22,455 nt of DNA. It comes from JAVBNW01 sp031551255. Its GTDB lineage: Bacteria > Bacillota > Clostridia > Christensenellales > UBA1750. This document shows, in pieces, positions 14,442-20,490 of this stretch; position 1 is the stretch's first letter; each line of letters opens with the position of its first letter. Made by a program: the position numbers and the translations under genes. The stretch spans positions 1 to 22,455 of the forward strand of contig JAVBNW010000069.1 of assembly GCA_031551255.1 (NCBI GenBank), read 5' to 3'. Under the pieces are notes generated by a model. It did not search any database. It was not told where the DNA came from and saw nothing but the letters and a program-made list of their open reading frames with translations.

Positions 14442-14828
14442 CTACAGTTCTTCGAACAGCTCTAGCTTTTCGCCGTTGGGGCCGTCAAAGAAAATGTTCT
14501 TCGAACCGCGTGCGAAAAGGGCGACGTCGCCGGATTTTTCGGCCGCGAACGCTATGTTCTTTTCGCGCAGGCGGCTAATCACCGCGTCGATATCTTTCAC
14601 CTCAAACGCAATGTGATCCACGATCCCCGCGCCGCGCTGGGCCAGCGAAGAGGCATCGGCGGGCTTGACCAGTTCGATCACCGCCGAGCCCGCGCGCATG
14701 AACGCCAGGCGCGTGCCGTTGGGCAGGTCCTTCGTCATCGTTGCCGTCAGGCCGATCGTCTTGTAGAACTCCATCGAGCGCTCGAGGTCGGCGGTCATCA
14801 CGCCGATGTGGTGTAGGCCGTCCATCAT
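14442..14828 (-). CDS. VOC family (glyoxalase/bleomycin resistance-like) protein
   Basis: This 128-residue protein has one complete vicinal-oxygen-chelate unit made of two beta-alpha-beta-beta-beta modules. Candidate metal ligands are His 7 (LHHIGV), Glu 52 (AVIELV), His 72 (DHIAFEV) and a Glu near 120-123 (GEKLELFEEL). This matches glyoxalase I or methylmalonyl-CoA epimerase-like members; the reaction is not known. ATG 14828 has AGGAGG 8 nt upstream. The open frame continues upstream to 15110, but that part is made of palindromes and lacks a ribosome site at its start, so it is left out. A sigma-A promoter lies at 14866-14894. The gene sits alone between two stem-loop clusters. Confidence 0.88.
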   Translation of the reverse strand: MMDGLHHIGVMTADLERSMEFYKTIGLTATMTKDLPNGTRLAFMRAGSAVIELVKPADASSLAQRGAGIVDHIAFEVKDIDAVISRLREKNIAFAAEKSGDVALFARGSKNIFFDGPNGEKLELFEEL

Positions 14829-14865
14829 GAAAAATTCCTCCTCTTTTGTACAGTCATTACGCTGG

Positions 14866-14894
14866 ATTGTACAGCATTTGCACCCCGCGCACAA
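14866..14894 (-). promoter_or_regulatory. Sigma-A promoter for the VOC gene
   Basis: On the minus strand, TTGTGC (14894-14889) and TACAAT (14871-14866) are 17 nt apart. Transcription would start about 30 nt before the ATG and include the AGGAGG site. Confidence 0.6.
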
Positions 14895-15192
14895 GTCGTC
14901 GTCGCGGACTGCGTATCGCTCGCTTCCGCACTGCGGTGCGAAAGCTCGTTCACTGCGTCGCTCCTCCTCTTCCTCAAAACCGCTGAGGCGGTTTTGAGGA
15001 TTGGGAACGACGAAGTAGGCACGGAGCTCACGTTCTGCGTTCTTCTTAATCTCAAAGAAACCACAGTTTCTTTGAGAAGAAAAGGTTTCACGGAGCGCCA
15101 ACTTTCCCATGGCGCCGCAGTGTCATGGGAAAATAGAGCGCAGTACGAACCGACGAGGCCACGCAGCGCCGGAACCGGGGCGCACGTGGCCC
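14895..15192. repeat. Intergenic stem-loop cluster, right of the VOC gene
   Basis: Four inverted repeats lie in about 210 bp. They are CGCAC/GTGCG (14927-14940, loop TGCG), a perfect 12-bp stem (14972-14983 with 14988-14999, loop TGAG), a perfect 12-bp stem (15050-15061 with 15066-15077, loop CACA), and a perfect 9-bp TTTCCCATG/CATGGGAAA (15103-15111 with 15124-15132). No gene is convincing. The minus-strand open frame through it is low-complexity (runs of Glu and Arg). It has the look of repeated intergenic DNA, but copies elsewhere cannot be checked here. Confidence 0.55.
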
Positions 15193-15221
15193 TTGACGCC
15201 GGGTGGCGGCGGTGCTACATT
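15193..15221 (+). promoter_or_regulatory. Sigma-A promoter for pyridoxamine kinase
   Basis: TTGACG (15193-15198) and TACATT (15216-15221) have a 17-nt spacer, about 30 nt before the start codon. Confidence 0.65.
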
Positions 15222-15252
15222 TTTGCGGATAAACTAACGAGGGGTGTTTTGC

Positions 15253-16122
15253 ATGAGAACCAGCAAAAATGTGGCCGCGCTTCACGATATCGTGGGGCTG
15301 GGCCGCTGCTCGCTAACGATGGTGATCCCGGTGATGTCCGCGATGGGCGTCTTGACCTGCCCCGTGCCTACGGCGGTATTCTCGGCCCATACGCAGTATC
15401 CCGGTTTTGTCAAGCAGTCGCTGGACGACTTCATGCGCGACACGCTCGAGGGCTATGTGCGCGACGATATCCACTTTGACGCCGCGTATTCCGGCTATTT
15501 AGGCGACGCCGGGCAAATCGGCATCGTCAAGGCGTTTATGGACAAGCAAAAGGGCCTACGCGTAGTCGACCCGGTGTTTGCCGACCACGGCAAGCTATAC
15601 CCTTCCATATCGATGGATATGGTGGAAGGCATGCGCACGCTGGCGGGCAGCGCCGACATCATCACCCCCAACCTTACCGAGGCGGCGTTTTTGCTCGGTC
15701 GCGAGCCGATGGAGGAGCTGCCGGTAGAGCTTGAGATGGATTGGCTGCTCGCGCTGAGCAAGCTAGGCCCCAAGAACGTGCTCATCACCTCGTGCCAGCG
15801 CACGGGCGAGAAGGATTCCATCGCCGTGCTGGGCCTGGATGAAAACGGAGACGTATTCCGCGTGCGCAGCCCCCTCCTTCCGGCGCAGTTCCACGGCAAC
15901 GGAGATCTGTTCGGCAGCGTGCTGGTCGGAGGCATGCTCAATGGGCTCTCGCTGCGCGAGGCGTCGCGCCAGGCCGCTGGTTTTGTATATGCGGCGATGG
16001 AGGAAACCATGGAAGCGCAATCCCCGGTCATCGAAGGCGTGCGACTGGAGGCGTCCATCGGCCTGTTGGTCAATCCGCCCGCATATGAGCATATAAAAAT
16101 CGAAGAAGTTAAGCGCGGGTAA
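15253..16122 (+). CDS. Pyridoxamine/pyridoxal kinase (PfkB superfamily)
   Basis: This 289-residue cytoplasmic kinase is of the ribokinase-like fold and phosphorylates B6 vitamers in PLP salvage. The family look is strong: VAALHDIVGLGRCSLTMVIPVMSAMG at the N-terminus, SGYLGDAGQI, VVDPVFADHGKLY, and DIITPNLTEAAFLLG. The C-terminal phosphate loop reads FHGNGDLFGS at about 213-222 with catalytic Asp 218; most relatives have GTGD, so Asn for Thr is a small deviation. ATG 15253 is used because GAGGGG sits 8 nt upstream; the GTG at 15244 overlaps that site. It is likely monocistronic, with its own promoter and a shared palindromic terminator 7 nt beyond the stop. Confidence 0.9.
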   Translation: MRTSKNVAALHDIVGLGRCSLTMVIPVMSAMGVLTCPVPTAVFSAHTQYPGFVKQSLDDFMRDTLEGYVRDDIHFDAAYSGYLGDAGQIGIVKAFMDKQKGLRVVDPVFADHGKLYPSISMDMVEGMRTLAGSADIITPNLTEAAFLLGREPMEELPVELEMDWLLALSKLGPKNVLITSCQRTGEKDSIAVLGLDENGDVFRVRSPLLPAQFHGNGDLFGSVLVGGMLNGLSLREASRQAAGFVYAAMEETMEAQSPVIEGVRLEASIGLLVNPPAYEHIKIEEVKRG

Positions 16123-16128
16123 GCACAA

Positions 16129-16170
16129 CGCAAAATGAGGGCATGGCCGCGGCCATGCCCTCATTTTGCG
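16129..16170. terminator. 42-nt perfect palindrome, bidirectional terminator
   Basis: Arms 16129-16149 and 16150-16170 are exactly complementary (21 bp each, no spacer). AAAA/TTTT tracts near the outer ends can serve as U-tract in both directions. It sits between convergent genes, and the last three codons of the GrpB-family gene, including the TGA, are inside it. Confidence 0.85.
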
Positions 16171-16688
16171 CGGTAGTATTCCCTGGCCCTATCCATAATC
16201 TCCATCACGCAATCATGCTTGGCATCTTCATATCCTCCTGGAGAAAAGCGGTATTTTTCCGATGCCTGTCGTTTTATTTCTTCAGATTGTAGAAATGACG
16301 CTCTGTCGATGCGCAAAAAATCTCGAAACATCAGCTCGTCCGCGATGTGCGGGTTTTCTTTTTCGTAGATATGAACATGCGCGGCGTGGTTTTCCCCATC
16401 TTCTTTCAAGCGCACAAAGTATCTTCTTCCGGCGATGCCCTGCTCTCCTCTTGGGATATACCCGGCGTTAGCCATCGCTTCGTTGAAGGTATCTATGGAT
16501 TCAATCCTGTCCACAACCACGATCGCATCGATGATCGGCTTTGCCGCCATGCCGACGACAGAGGTGGAACCAAAGTGATGTATGGCAAGAACAATCGGAT
16601 CCAATGCTTTTTTCAAAGTATTCTTTTCATTCTCGTAAAGTAGCGGCCAATGGGCATCGTAGGGAACGACATTCATCTCTCTGGCCAT
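16161..16688 (-). CDS. GrpB family protein (UPF0157)
   Basis: This 175-residue protein is of the GrpB/UPF0157 family, a nucleotidyltransferase-like fold. The signature HHFGSTSVVGMAAKPIIDAIV is at about residues 37-57. The GS and the DA pair correspond to the nucleotidyltransferase core, and HAAHVHIYEK and RFRDFLR-like (MFRDFLRID) segments follow. The function is unproven in most members. The start ATG 16688 has GAGGGCG upstream. A minus-strand promoter lies at 16722-16750. The 3' end of the coding sequence is built into the palindromic terminator, so the last residues (RAK) are partly dictated by that structure. Confidence 0.9.
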   Translation of the reverse strand: MAREMNVVPYDAHWPLLYENEKNTLKKALDPIVLAIHHFGSTSVVGMAAKPIIDAIVVVDRIESIDTFNEAMANAGYIPRGEQGIAGRRYFVRLKEDGENHAAHVHIYEKENPHIADELMFRDFLRIDRASFLQSEEIKRQASEKYRFSPGGYEDAKHDCVMEIMDRAREYYRAK

Positions 16689-16721
16689 GCTTTCGCCCTC
16701 TTCGGCTTATTTTCTTTGATA

Positions 16722-16750
16722 ATTCTATACGCAATTCAGTTAGAAATCAA
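16722..16750 (-). promoter_or_regulatory. Sigma-A promoter for the GrpB-family gene
   Basis: On the minus strand, TTGATT (16750-16745) and TAGAAT (16727-16722) are 17 nt apart, about 35 nt upstream of the start codon. Confidence 0.5.
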
Positions 16751-16811
16751 TCGATCCGTCCTTTATGGCGGGTGGATAAATGGGTCGGTTTTGAGATGAA
16801 CAAGCTTCTTT

Positions 16812-16834
16812 TGCATTCCAAGCAGGAGAATGCA
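16812..16834. promoter_or_regulatory. Inverted repeat, possible operator upstream of manA-like gene
   Basis: TGCATTC (16812-16818) and GAATGCA (16828-16834) form a perfect 7-bp inverted repeat with a 9-nt gap, about 85 nt before the manA-like ATG. It could be a regulator site or an mRNA hairpin. I could not identify a clear promoter for the downstream gene. Confidence 0.3.
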
Positions 16835-16919
16835 GGCTCCATACAGAAGAACACAGCCGTGAAAACTGCGCCGCGTAAAGGGGCGCGCATCGGAATACAT
16901 ATGTGCGGAGGAGAAGCGA

Positions 16920-18005
16920 ATGTTCCATCAACCGTGGAAGCTGGTTCCCAACAGGATACGCGGCAACGGCGGCCGCGAGATCGACAAGCTCAGGGGCGTA
17001 ACGCCGCAGGTGGACGATGAAACCGGTTCCGAAGCCTGGATCGGCGCAGTGACTCGGGTCGGCAATCCGCCCGCGGATAAGCCCAACTACGGCTGCAGCG
17101 AGGTGATCCTTCCCGACGGGCGCAGGATGTTCCTGTTCGAGGCGATCGAGCTGAACCCTAAAGAGGTTCTGGGCGGCAAGCACATGGCCAAGAACGGAAA
17201 CGGCATGGGCATGCTGGTGAAATACCTCGATGCGCAGCGGCAGTACGGCCTGCAGTGCCATCCCACCCGGCCGTGGGCGAAGAAGATGTGGGGGAGCGAC
17301 TACGGCAAGGAGGAGAGCTGGTACGTGATCGGCACCCGGGACGACACCGCCGAGCCCGCGTACATCCTGCTGGGCTTTAAAGAAGGCGTCACCCGCGAAG
17401 AATGGGAAAAGCATTACCGCAAAGACGATATCGCCGCACTCGAAAACCTATGCCATAAAATTCAGGTGAAGGTGGGCGAGGCGTATTTTGTAGGCGGAGG
17501 CGTGCCGCATGCGCTGGGCGAAGGTTGCTTCGTGATCGAGGTGCAGGAGCCCAGCGATATCACCCTAGGCGCACATACATACGGCTTTATGCAAGAGCGC
17601 ACCGGCGGAAAGATTGTGGATACCGAGGCGACGTACGACGAAAAGCTGCTGGGCGCGTACCAGTACGACGGCTGCTCGTTCGAGGAAAACCTTAAGCGCT
17701 GGCGGATTCCGCGCAAAACCCTTCGCGAGGGGGCATGGGGCAGCGAGGCGGTCGTGATAGGCCCGGAGCAGACGAGTTTTTTCTCGTTCACCGAACTTAT
17801 CGTAAACGGCGAGACCGATCTTCGCAATACCGGCTTTCCACAGGTCGGCATCGTTCTGCGCGGAGAGGGGAGCATCGCCTACGAGGGGGGCGCGATGAAT
17901 ATCAAACAGGGCGATGAAATCTTTTTGCCGTATGACGTCCCCGGCGCGAAGGTGTTGGGCGATGTTTCGATCATCCTGTGCCACCCGGAAGGCGCGGCAT
18001 ACTGA
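16920..18005 (+). CDS. manA: Class I mannose-6-phosphate isomerase-like protein
   Basis: This 361-residue cupin-type enzyme interconverts mannose 6-phosphate and fructose 6-phosphate in the usual family role. The zinc site is visible. LQCHP near residue 111 gives Gln and His ligands, GKEESWYVI near 129 gives the Glu, and GGGVPHALGEG near 194 gives the second His, followed by EVQEPSD. A second cupin half lies at about 290-361 (FPQVGIVLRGEGSIAYEGG and KQGDEIFLPYD). ATG 16920 has GGAGGAG 7 nt upstream. An aldo/keto reductase follows after 33 nt with a strong ribosome site, so the two are probably an operon for sugar or sugar-alcohol conversion. The exact sugar phosphate is not provable. Confidence 0.87.
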   Translation: MFHQPWKLVPNRIRGNGGREIDKLRGVTPQVDDETGSEAWIGAVTRVGNPPADKPNYGCSEVILPDGRRMFLFEAIELNPKEVLGGKHMAKNGNGMGMLVKYLDAQRQYGLQCHPTRPWAKKMWGSDYGKEESWYVIGTRDDTAEPAYILLGFKEGVTREEWEKHYRKDDIAALENLCHKIQVKVGEAYFVGGGVPHALGEGCFVIEVQEPSDITLGAHTYGFMQERTGGKIVDTEATYDEKLLGAYQYDGCSFEENLKRWRIPRKTLREGAWGSEAVVIGPEQTSFFSFTELIVNGETDLRNTGFPQVGIVLRGEGSIAYEGGAMNIKQGDEIFLPYDVPGAKVLGDVSIILCHPEGAAY

Positions 18006-18038
18006 AGCCGCAACGGCTTTGAAGGGAGGAGGATTTCG

Positions 18039-18863
18039 TTGATCGACTGCCGCATGATGAAGCTTAACAACGGCGTGGAGATTCCGCAGTTTGGGCTGGG
18101 GGTGTTTCGCTCCGAGCCCGGTAAGGAAACGGCCAAGGCTGTGGAAATGGCGCTGGAGGCGGGTTACCGCCATATCGACACCGCCGCGATGTACCGGAAC
18201 GAAAACGACGTTGCCAAGGGGCTTAGGGCGAGCGGCGTGAAGCGCGAAGATGTGTTCATCACCACCAAGCTCGCCAACGCGCGCACTGAGGCGAAGGAGG
18301 CGAAACAGGGCATCGAGGCCAGCCTGGAGGCGCTTCAAACCGACTATATCGACCTTTACCTTATCCATTGGGCCGCGCCGAATTACCTCGCCGCGTGGGA
18401 GACGATCGTGCGCCATCACGAAGATAAAAAACTGCGCGCGATCGGGGTGAGCAATTTTCAAATGCACCATCTGGAGGCGCTTCGCAGCGCCGGGCTTGCG
18501 ACGCCCGCCGTCAATCAAATCGAGCTGCACCCGGCTTTTCAGCAAAAAGAGCTCAAGCCGTACTGCGAGCAGCGGGGCATTCTGATCGAAGCGTGGAGCC
18601 CTATCGGCGGGCGCGATCATCTGTTGGTTCATCATCCGGCGATCGTACCCATCGCGCAAAAGCACGCAAAGACCGGCGCGCAGGTTATCCTGCGCTGGCA
18701 TATTCAGATGGGCAACATCGTCATCCCCAAATCCGTTAACAGGGAGCGCATCGTAGAAAACGCCGATATCTTCGGTTTTGCGCTCGATGCGCAGGATATG
18801 GCGGCCATCGCGGCCGTGGATACCGCCAAGAGGCTTTATTGGAGCCCTGACCGCTTTGACTGA
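18039..18863 (+). CDS. Aldo/keto reductase
   Basis: This 274-residue NADPH-dependent oxidoreductase is of the AKR TIM-barrel family. The catalytic tetrad is complete: Asp 47 and Tyr 52 (HIDTAAMY), Lys 77 (TTKLAN) and His 110 (LIHWA). Further family marks are IGVSNF, VNQIELHP and the cofactor-binding IPKSVNRERI near the C-terminus. The start is the TTG at 18039, because GGAGGAGG ends 6 nt before it; the first in-frame ATG (18054) is 21 nt away. It is likely cotranscribed with the manA-like gene. Relatives reduce a wide range of aldehydes and ketones, and the substrate is not inferable. Confidence 0.92.
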   Translation: MIDCRMMKLNNGVEIPQFGLGVFRSEPGKETAKAVEMALEAGYRHIDTAAMYRNENDVAKGLRASGVKREDVFITTKLANARTEAKEAKQGIEASLEALQTDYIDLYLIHWAAPNYLAAWETIVRHHEDKKLRAIGVSNFQMHHLEALRSAGLATPAVNQIELHPAFQQKELKPYCEQRGILIEAWSPIGGRDHLLVHHPAIVPIAQKHAKTGAQVILRWHIQMGNIVIPKSVNRERIVENADIFGFALDAQDMAAIAAVDTAKRLYWSPDRFD

Positions 18864-18909
18864 AGGCTAGACCGGCAGGATTTGCCCATCAAGCAAAGAG
18901 GTGAGCGCT

Positions 18910-19308
18910 ATGCAAACGATGCACGACCTGCTCAATTCCATTTTGGATATTTCCATTTTGCTATTTGAGTATATCGGCGTCCTGGTGATCGTAACGGCCG
19001 GCATCATCGGCATCTTCAACTATATCCGGCGCGACCCGATGACGCGCTTGAAACTTGCCAAGGGGATGGCCATGGGGCTGGAATTCAAGCTTGGAAGCGA
19101 GATCCTCCGCACGGTGGTGGTGCGCGAATTCAGCGAGATCCTCATCGTAGGCTCTATCATCCTTTTGCGTGCCGCGCTCACGTTTTTAATCCATTGGGAA
19201 ATTAAGAACGAAGAGGCGATTCATGAAAGCCGTTTAATCAACCCTTTGGCGCCTCCGGCGAAGGCTGAAGAGAAGCCACCCTCGCACGACAAGGGTGGGG
19301 GAGAATAG
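18910..19308 (+). CDS. DUF1622 family membrane protein
   Basis: This 132-residue integral membrane protein has a first hydrophobic segment at about residues 14-40, an amphipathic stretch, and a second at about 76-98. The family core LEFKLGSEILRTVVVREFSEI is followed by RAALTFLIHWEIKNEE, the recognisable DUF1622 pattern. The C-terminal 30 residues are polar and Pro/Glu-rich. ATG 18910 is preferred because AGAGGTGA lies 6 nt upstream; the GTG at 18901 is inside that site. The function is unknown. It starts 46 nt after the aldo/keto reductase, so it may share the transcript, and an intrinsic terminator follows at 19341. Confidence 0.88.
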   Translation: MQTMHDLLNSILDISILLFEYIGVLVIVTAGIIGIFNYIRRDPMTRLKLAKGMAMGLEFKLGSEILRTVVVREFSEILIVGSIILLRAALTFLIHWEIKNEEAIHESRLINPLAPPAKAEEKPPSHDKGGGE

Positions 19309-19340
19309 GCGCGGCCGATCTGCAACAAGCGACACTCCAT

Positions 19341-19379
19341 GCCGGGATGCGAAATGGGTTTGCGTCTCGGCTGTTTTTT
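19341..19379 (+). terminator. Intrinsic terminator after the DUF1622 gene
   Basis: GCCGGGATGC (19341-19350) pairs with GCGTCTCGGC (19362-19371) over 10 bp, counting two G-T wobbles, followed by TGTTTTTT. It closes the manA-like, reductase, DUF1622 unit. Confidence 0.7.
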
Positions 19380-19437
19380 GAGGAAATCCCATCAAACGTT
19401 TTGCCTGACGCGCGTCAAATGCGAAGGCAAAATGCGC

Positions 19438-19465
19438 ACCAAAGCACGCTTTGCCGCATAGAGTG
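19438..19465 (+). promoter_or_regulatory. Candidate late mother-cell (sigma-K-like) promoter
   Basis: ACC (19438-19440), a 16-nt gap and CATAGAGTG (19457-19465) resemble the Bacillus sigma-K pattern (AC, 16-17 nt, CATAnnnTA) with one mismatch in the -10. It is reported because the gene downstream looks like a spore-surface protein. The motif is short, so chance is a real possibility. Confidence 0.3.
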
Positions 19466-19470
19466 CAGCT

Positions 19471-19492
19471 ATGGGGGATTTAGATTCCCCAT
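19471..19492 (+). other. 5'-leader hairpin of the collagen-like gene
   Basis: Bases 19471-19479 pair with 19484-19492 (9 bp with one G-T wobble, loop TTAG), ending 10 nt before the AAAGGATG ribosome site. It may stabilise the mRNA or limit translation. The ATG at 19471 lies in the stem and is not taken as the start. Confidence 0.4.
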
Positions 19493-19518
19493 TATTCTGT
19501 ACAAAGGATGAAGTGAAA

Positions 19519-20430
19519 ATGGGGATTTTCGGAAAAAAGCATGATTGCTCTTTTTGCGATGAATGCGATATGTGTCGCGGTTGCGGTTGCGGTTGCGGTT
19601 GCGGCTGCGGTTGCGGATGCGGAAGCATTTGCCCGTGTGAGTGTTGCCCCTGCTGTTCCGGTATGACCGGCCCGACAGGCGCTACAGGCGCTACCGGCGC
19701 CGACGGAGCCACCGGAGCTACCGGAGCTACCGGAGCCACGGGCGCTACAGGCCCGACCGGCCCGACGGGCGCCGGCGGAGAGGGAAGCACCGGCCCCACG
19801 GGACCTACCGGTCCGACGGGTGCGGACGGGGCACTCGGCGCGACAGGCCCGACCGGCCCGACGGGCGCCGGCGGAGAGGGAAGCACCGGCCCTACGGGAC
19901 CTACCGGCCCCACGGGGCCTACCGGTCCGACGGGTGCGGACGGAGCACTCGGCGCGACAGGCCCCACGGGTGCGACGGGCGCAAACGGGGCCACAGGCGT
20001 GCAAGGCCCTCCCGGCGTGGGCAGCTTTGCCTACTTCACCAACATCGGCACGCAGATCATCGCTCCGGGCAACGCCGTTCAGTTTAACCAAACGCCCCTG
20101 CCCGCCGTGTTGCCGGTCGATATCGGCTTTAATTCGCCTAGCCAGATCATTATCAACTCGCCCGGCATCTATGAAATCGCGTACTATGCGTTGCCGCAAA
20201 ATGCCAACATCAGTTTTGCTGTTTTCATAGACGGCATCGAGGCCCCACTCTCGCGCTATACGTCTACGAATTCCGCAGGGCATGTCTTTGGCCAGACGCT
20301 CATCAACGTGGTCGTGGCTCCCGCCGTCATTACGCTTGTGAACGTCGATCCGCAGCAGGATGCGAAAATCGACAACGGCTCACTGGCCGGCACGATCAGC
20401 ATCTCGCTGCTGATTGCGAAACTCACGTAA
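19519..20430 (+). CDS. Cys-rich collagen-like repeat protein, probable spore-surface (exosporium) protein
   Basis: This 303-residue protein has three parts. Residues 10-46 hold 17 cysteines, including seven consecutive Cys-Gly pairs. Residues 48-168 are collagen triplets: 39 Gly-X-Y units, mostly GPT and GAT, broken twice by a two-residue GA. Residues 169-303 form a beta-rich C-terminal domain (SFAYFTNIGTQ to the end) resembling the trimerising head of BclA-type exosporium proteins. There is no signal peptide or LPXTG anchor, which fits assembly from the mother-cell cytoplasm onto the spore rather than secretion. The start ATG 19519 has AAAGGATG 8 nt upstream. spoIVA converges from the right. 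The role in the spore coat or exosporium is inferred. Confidence 0.9.
   Translation: MGIFGKKHDCSFCDECDMCRGCGCGCGCGCGCGCGSICPCECCPCCSGMTGPTGATGATGADGATGATGATGATGATGPTGPTGAGGEGSTGPTGPTGPTGADGALGATGPTGPTGAGGEGSTGPTGPTGPTGPTGPTGADGALGATGPTGATGANGATGVQGPPGVGSFAYFTNIGTQIIAPGNAVQFNQTPLPAVLPVDIGFNSPSQIIINSPGIYEIAYYALPQNANISFAVFIDGIEAPLSRYTSTNSAGHVFGQTLINVVVAPAVITLVNVDPQQDAKIDNGSLAGTISISLLIAKLT
19581..19622 (+). repeat. Seven hexanucleotide repeats NTGCGG encoding Cys-Gly pairs
   Basis: Four exact TTGCGG units (19581-19604) are followed by CTGCGG, TTGCGG and ATGCGG. The tract encodes the Cys-Gly run. Being in-frame hexamers, slippage would change the number of Cys-Gly pairs without a frameshift. Confidence 0.85.
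19747..19956 (+). repeat. Tandem 96-bp / 114-bp duplication in the collagen region
   Basis: The unit starting ACAGGCCC at 19747 recurs at 19843 (96 bp later) nearly identically, and its next boundary is at 19957 (114 bp later). The second copy is longer by 18 bp, which adds two GPT triplets. Both copies carry the same GA interruption followed by GGE-GST. This points to recent unequal recombination. Confidence 0.85.
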
Positions 20431-20441
20431 GCATAAAAAAT

Positions 20442-20474
20442 CGGGCGCAAGAGGCTGTCGGCCTTTTGCGCCCG
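20442..20474. terminator. Bidirectional terminator between collagen-like gene and spoIVA
   Basis: Bases 20442-20455 pair with 20461-20474 (14 bp, one wobble, loop TGTCG). On the minus strand the stem is followed by ATTTTTT, an ideal U-tract for spoIVA. On the plus strand the tail is T-poor. Confidence 0.8.
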
Positions 20475-20490
20475 GCCTTGATGGTTAAGA

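Noticed and set aside
14829..15110. N-terminal extension of the VOC protein by 94 codons
   Set aside because: The extension is made of palindromic DNA, has no start-site signals, and lies mostly upstream of the predicted promoter; the ATG at 14828 has a perfect ribosome site.
19471..19518. Upstream ATG start for the collagen-like protein
   Set aside because: That ATG sits in a hairpin stem without a ribosome site; the ATG at 19519 follows AAAGGATG at correct spacing.
19660..20010. Regular short repeats that could suggest a CRISPR array
   Set aside because: The period is 3 to 9 bp within a Gly-X-Y coding sequence; there are no unique spacers and no cas genes.
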